A stretch of 23,297 nt of DNA from a virus: IMG/VR virus record IMGVR_UViG_3300006737_000228, positions 1-23,297 of that record, one strand, 5' to 3'. The notes below the pieces were generated by a model. It saw only the letters and a program-made list of their open reading frames with translations, had not been told where the DNA came from and did not search any database. The first letter of the stretch is position 1; every line of letters begins with the position of its first letter. Shown one piece after another: positions 20,962-23,297 of this stretch. The position numbers and the translations under genes are program-made.

Positions 20962-21183
20962 ATGTTATACGATAAATTAAAACCACATATCAAAGCTAAG
21001 ATGAAAGAGAATGCTGAACAGTATCCCTCTGTAAACTTCCTCTTTGATACAATTAAAACCAAATACCTTTACTCTGAATTAACTATTGAAGAAATAAGAT
21101 CTATCTGTACATTTGGCGATGTATGGTATTATGATCTTACACAAAAAGACTTAATATGGGGTGAATGGTTAGTAAATAAATAA
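20962..21183 (+). CDS. 73-residue protein
   Basis: Helical, starting LYDKLKPHIKAKMKENAEQ. The second half is aromatic (TFGDVWYYDLTQKDLIWGEW). It was not recognised; the aromatic C-terminus suggests a small folded domain. It lies 6 bases after GGATAAT, which fixes the start. Confidence 0.6.
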   Translation: MLYDKLKPHIKAKMKENAEQYPSVNFLFDTIKTKYLYSELTIEEIRSICTFGDVWYYDLTQKDLIWGEWLVNK

Positions 21184-21185
21184 AT

Positions 21186-21533
21186 ATGAACGAAGAACAA
21201 CTAGCAATAAATACGCTTAAAGCACTAGGTGCTAAAGATACAACAAGTAATGCACAAAAAAATCATGGCACAACTTGTTTTACATTACCAACAGGTAGAT
21301 GTGTATCTGAACATAAAACAGGTTATATAAGAGTAAATATGTTGAATAAAAACGGCAGTATTTACACCTGTTATCAGCTAAATCCACAATATAAAGCTCC
21401 ATACAAAGTTATAGCAAGAAATGGAGACAAGTATGAGTGGCATCATAACAAAAGAATGTTGATAATGAACCGAGCTGAAAGGCTAAAAAGACTTGTATTA
21501 TATGCAATTAAAGATATAAACTCTAGCAAATGA
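21186..21533 (+). CDS. 115-residue protein
   Basis: Begins NEEQLAINTLKALGAKDTTS, then two Cys-containing strands (TTCFTLPTGRCV) and GYIRVNMLNKNGS. The C-terminal part has RNGDKYEWHHNKRMLIMNRA, basic and His/Trp-rich. Possible nucleic-acid-binding; no family is recognised. Its stop overlaps the next ATG (ATGA). Confidence 0.55.
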   Translation: MNEEQLAINTLKALGAKDTTSNAQKNHGTTCFTLPTGRCVSEHKTGYIRVNMLNKNGSIYTCYQLNPQYKAPYKVIARNGDKYEWHHNKRMLIMNRAERLKRLVLYAIKDINSSK

Positions 21534-21619
21534 GCAATGAATTAAGACAAGCGATTTTTATAGCTACGCTTAGTGTAGCTGTATTAATCGGTATGGTAAT
21601 AATATTTTTAACAAACTAA
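21530..21619 (+). CDS. 29-residue membrane peptide
   Basis: Single hydrophobic helix (IFIATLSVAVLIGMVIIF, 9-26) with an SNELRQ start and Leu-Thr-Asn end. The ATGA overlap with the preceding gene supports translation. The end has the first block of the repeat in degenerate form (ACAAACTAAAT) but lacks GGATAAT, so no promoter is claimed there. Confidence 0.45.
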   Translation: MSNELRQAIFIATLSVAVLIGMVIIFLTN

Positions 21620-21629
21620 ATTAAATAAA

Positions 21630-22079
21630 ATGGAATCAAAAGAACCAGATCATGAAAAAATAATAGAAGCTGTAAAAAAGTATTATGGCTTAGAAATAGA
21701 TGCTAATGCTTTTCAACATGCAGATGTGTATGCTTACGAAGAATCTACAACTGATGGTTATTCTTTATTTGTGGTAACACACGACATGAGAGAAGTATGT
21801 ATACCTGAAGATGTATATTACTACGATCATGGTGTAGCTGAAAGAATAATGGAATTAGTAGGATACTGTAATGGTCACTGTACTTTATATGCAGATGATT
21901 ACTTCTTAGATGATATATGCTTTGATGATGCACTATTAGAAGCATTTCCAGAAATAGCAGATAAGATATATGACAATATTGTAAATGATGAAGAAAATTA
22001 TGACTTTGACGAAGCAGAATTGCAATGGCTTAAAGAAGAATATACTGAATCAGAAGAAATTAATCAGACTGTTAGTTAG
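21630..22079 (+). CDS. 149-residue very acidic protein
   Basis: Glu/Asp-rich throughout (DIDADAF-like ELIDAN segment near 21, YYYDHG, DDYFLDDICFDD). Helices alternate with short strands. Strong acidity and small size are typical of phage proteins that mimic DNA or inhibit host proteins, but this is speculation. It is the largest complete gene in the right arm. Non-coding until element B. Confidence 0.6.
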   Translation: MESKEPDHEKIIEAVKKYYGLEIDANAFQHADVYAYEESTTDGYSLFVVTHDMREVCIPEDVYYYDHGVAERIMELVGYCNGHCTLYADDYFLDDICFDDALLEAFPEIADKIYDNIVNDEENYDFDEAELQWLKEEYTESEEINQTVS

Positions 22080-22097
22080 TTAATAGTAGTTTAGTTT

Positions 22098-22163
22098 CCA
22101 CGAATAACAATTAGGATAGCGCAGCGGCGTAGCTCGTACTCAAAAGGTACGGGCTTTTCGTGG
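22098..22163 (+). ncRNA. Structured RNA leader, element B
   Basis: Closing stem CCACGAA (22098-22104) with TTCGTGG (22157-22163), a small inner stem GCGC/GCGT (22119-22122, 22127-22130) and GCTCGTAC (22132-22139) with GTACGGGC (22147-22154) around TCAAAAG. TTTT follows. In comparison with element A the third stem changes as paired bases (CG to CA and CG to TG), supporting RNA structure. The GATAGCGCAGCGG part resembles a tRNA D-arm but a T-arm is missing. Confidence 0.5.
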
Positions 22164-22164
22164 T

Positions 22165-22380
22165 ATGAATAATATAAATATGATGAAAGCGTTTATGTTG
22201 TTAGGTGATCTATCAACTAAACAAGGCGACGAGCTATCAGATATGGCCGTCAAATACCAAGAAAGAATAGCTTTTGCTACAATGAGAGCTAGCATACCTG
22301 ATTGGCAACCACCAAAAGACTGGGATAATTTAAGTAATGAAGAAAAAAATAAAAGACTTAAAAAACTACAATCAGTGTAA
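22165..22380 (+). CDS. 71-residue protein behind RNA leader B
   Basis: Starts at the ATG one base after the closing stem of element B, parallel to the gene behind element A. N-terminal NNINMMKAFMLLGDLSTKQ, then a helix (DELSDMAVKYQERIAFATMRA), a Trp/Pro turn (IPDWQPPKDW) and a basic helical end. It was not recognised. A downstream in-frame Met exists at 22180, but the symmetry with element A favours this start. Confidence 0.55.
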   Translation: MNNINMMKAFMLLGDLSTKQGDELSDMAVKYQERIAFATMRASIPDWQPPKDWDNLSNEEKNKRLKKLQSV

Positions 22381-22412
22381 TTACAAACTAAATACGATTA
22401 CTAACGGATAAT
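22381..22412 (+). promoter_or_regulatory. Bipartite promoter-like element, copy 8
   Basis: TTACAAACTAAATACGA, eight variable bases, GGATAAT (22406-22412). The ATG (22419) is exactly 6 bases later. This copy lies just after, not inside, the upstream gene's end. Confidence 0.65.
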
Positions 22413-22418
22413 ATTAAT

Positions 22419-22739
22419 ATGAAAGAAGATGCAATTGAAAAACTAGCACAACTATTATTTGATAAAATAATGGAAAAGCAAGAACAAGCAGATATAGAAT
22501 ATGCCGAACAAATACAAAAACTGTACAATGAAGGTTATACTATATCATCTAAAACAGCAGAAAAATACAAAGATGAGCTCGGTTTAAACCAAGAAGAAAG
22601 ACTTGTTGGTGAACTAGCTAGGCTGCAAACTATCATGATGATATTTGAAGATAAAGAAGAATATGAAAAAGCAGCCATAATTCTTAAAAAAATAGATAAA
22701 ATAAATATACAATTAAACAATGGAAGTGGAAAATATTAA
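22419..22739 (+). CDS. 106-residue helical protein with UVR-like motif
   Basis: Almost entirely helical: EDAIEKLAQLLFDKIMEKQEQ, then EQIQKLYNEGY, and a C-terminal LVGELARLQTIMMIFEDKEEYEKAAIILKKI-type segment (about 63-93). The latter resembles the UvrB/UvrC interaction motif (L-x-x-A-x-x-x-x-DxExA), a helix pair for protein contacts. It overlaps the ligase start by 20 bases. The function is unknown; it could partner the ligase or a repair factor. Confidence 0.55.
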   Translation: MKEDAIEKLAQLLFDKIMEKQEQADIEYAEQIQKLYNEGYTISSKTAEKYKDELGLNQEERLVGELARLQTIMMIFEDKEEYEKAAIILKKIDKINIQLNNGSGKY

Positions 22740-23297
22740 AGCAATGCTTGCTCACAAATACAATGAGGACAAAGCAGATTATCCAGCATTCATTCAACCA
22801 AAACTAGATGGCGTACGCTGTTTATTTACTGCCAAAGGCGCGTTCTCTCGCGCTAATAACAGGTTTATGAATGTAGACCACATTGAACAGGCATTAAAGC
22901 CGTTCTTTGCAAAAAACCCTACAGCTGTACTCGATGGCGAGCTGTACAATCACGGACTAAAAGATGACTTTGAAAAGATTATCTCATTAGTTAAGAAAAG
23001 AAAACCAACAGATGCTGACAAAGCAGAAGCTGCAGAACTAGTACAATATCATGTGTATGATATAGCTAGTATGACAATAGGTACTTATAGTACTAGGCTA
23101 AGTTACATTACTACAAACTTAACTTACACATATCCTATATGTAAAGTTGAAACTAAAGTTGTTATGGACTTTGACGAAGCTGCAAAGTATCATGCTAAAA
23201 ACCTTAAACTAGGTTACGAAGGCTCTATATACAGATCATTTTCAGGCAAATACAAAGGTACAAGATCATGGGATCTTATGAAGTTTAAAGACTTTCA
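22720..23297 (+). CDS. ATP-dependent DNA ligase, N-terminal part (runs off right edge)
   Basis: 192 complete residues are visible. Nucleotidyl-transferase motifs are in order: motif I KLDGVR with catalytic Lys28 (accepts AMP), motif III DGELYN (72-77), motif IV YEGSIYR with Glu167, and motif V LMKFKDF with K188 and K190. It seals nicks in phage DNA during replication. The OB-fold domain should continue past the window edge. Its start lies 20 bases inside the upstream gene. Confidence 0.9.
   Translation, partial: MEVENIKAMLAHKYNEDKADYPAFIQPKLDGVRCLFTAKGAFSRANNRFMNVDHIEQALKPFFAKNPTAVLDGELYNHGLKDDFEKIISLVKKRKPTDADKAEAAELVQYHVYDIASMTIGTYSTRLSYITTNLTYTYPICKVETKVVMDFDEAAKYHAKNLKLGYEGSIYRSFSGKYKGTRSWDLMKFKDF

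Noticed and set aside
22098-22163. Element B as a tRNA
   Set aside because: It has a 7-bp closing stem and a 5/7/5 arm with a D-arm-like GCGCAGCGG, but no T-arm follows and position 33 of the loop is C rather than U.
1-23297. CRISPR arrays, insertion sequences, integrase or other mobile elements
   Set aside because: No regularly spaced repeats, no transposase or recombinase motifs, and no terminal inverted repeats were seen.

Overview
This window looks like part of the genome of a tailed double-stranded DNA phage. It carries the start of a terminase large subunit, tail-fibre and virion-like genes, a lysis cassette and the start of an ATP-dependent DNA ligase, and has no bacterial housekeeping genes except phage-type groEL/groES. 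The DNA is AT-rich. Starts are ATG with A-rich leaders and almost no Shine-Dalgarno sequence. Together with one possible TAnnTTTG promoter box, this suggests a Bacteroidota (marine flavobacterial-type) host. The host call is inference.

Layout: two divergent arms meet in a non-coding switch region at about 16455-16821. The left arm (1-16454) is all on the minus strand and is packed with overlapping or abutting genes. In transcription order it holds: a histone-H1-like Lys/Ala-rich protein; four fibre/appendage proteins; a small protein; groEL (with an apparent one-base frameshift) and groES; disordered, charged or winged-helix-like proteins; a lysis cassette (small membrane protein, T7-lysozyme-type amidase, membrane/coiled-coil protein); a basic protein; a large protein with an HExxH motif; a three-helix holin candidate; spike or appendage proteins; small conserved proteins; a double GroES-like protein; a terminase small subunit candidate; and terL, which runs off the left edge. 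This is the late, structural and packaging module.

The right arm (16822-23297) is all on the plus strand. It holds about 25 very small, mostly unrecognised genes, including several membrane peptides of 26-51 residues, and leads into a DNA ligase cut by the right edge. It is probably the early or middle takeover module leading into replication.

The most unusual content is regulatory. Eight copies of a bipartite element (TTACAAACTAAATACGA, exactly eight variable bases, GGATAAT) precede right-arm genes. In four copies GGATAAT lies exactly 6 nt before the ATG, and several copies double as the last codons and stop of the preceding gene. Separately, two 65-nt structured RNA leaders with compensating base changes end two bases before the ATG of two otherwise unrelated small genes (20159 and 22165). 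A third structured segment (17711-17821) ends in a canonical tRNA T-arm-like hairpin without a recognisable tRNA.
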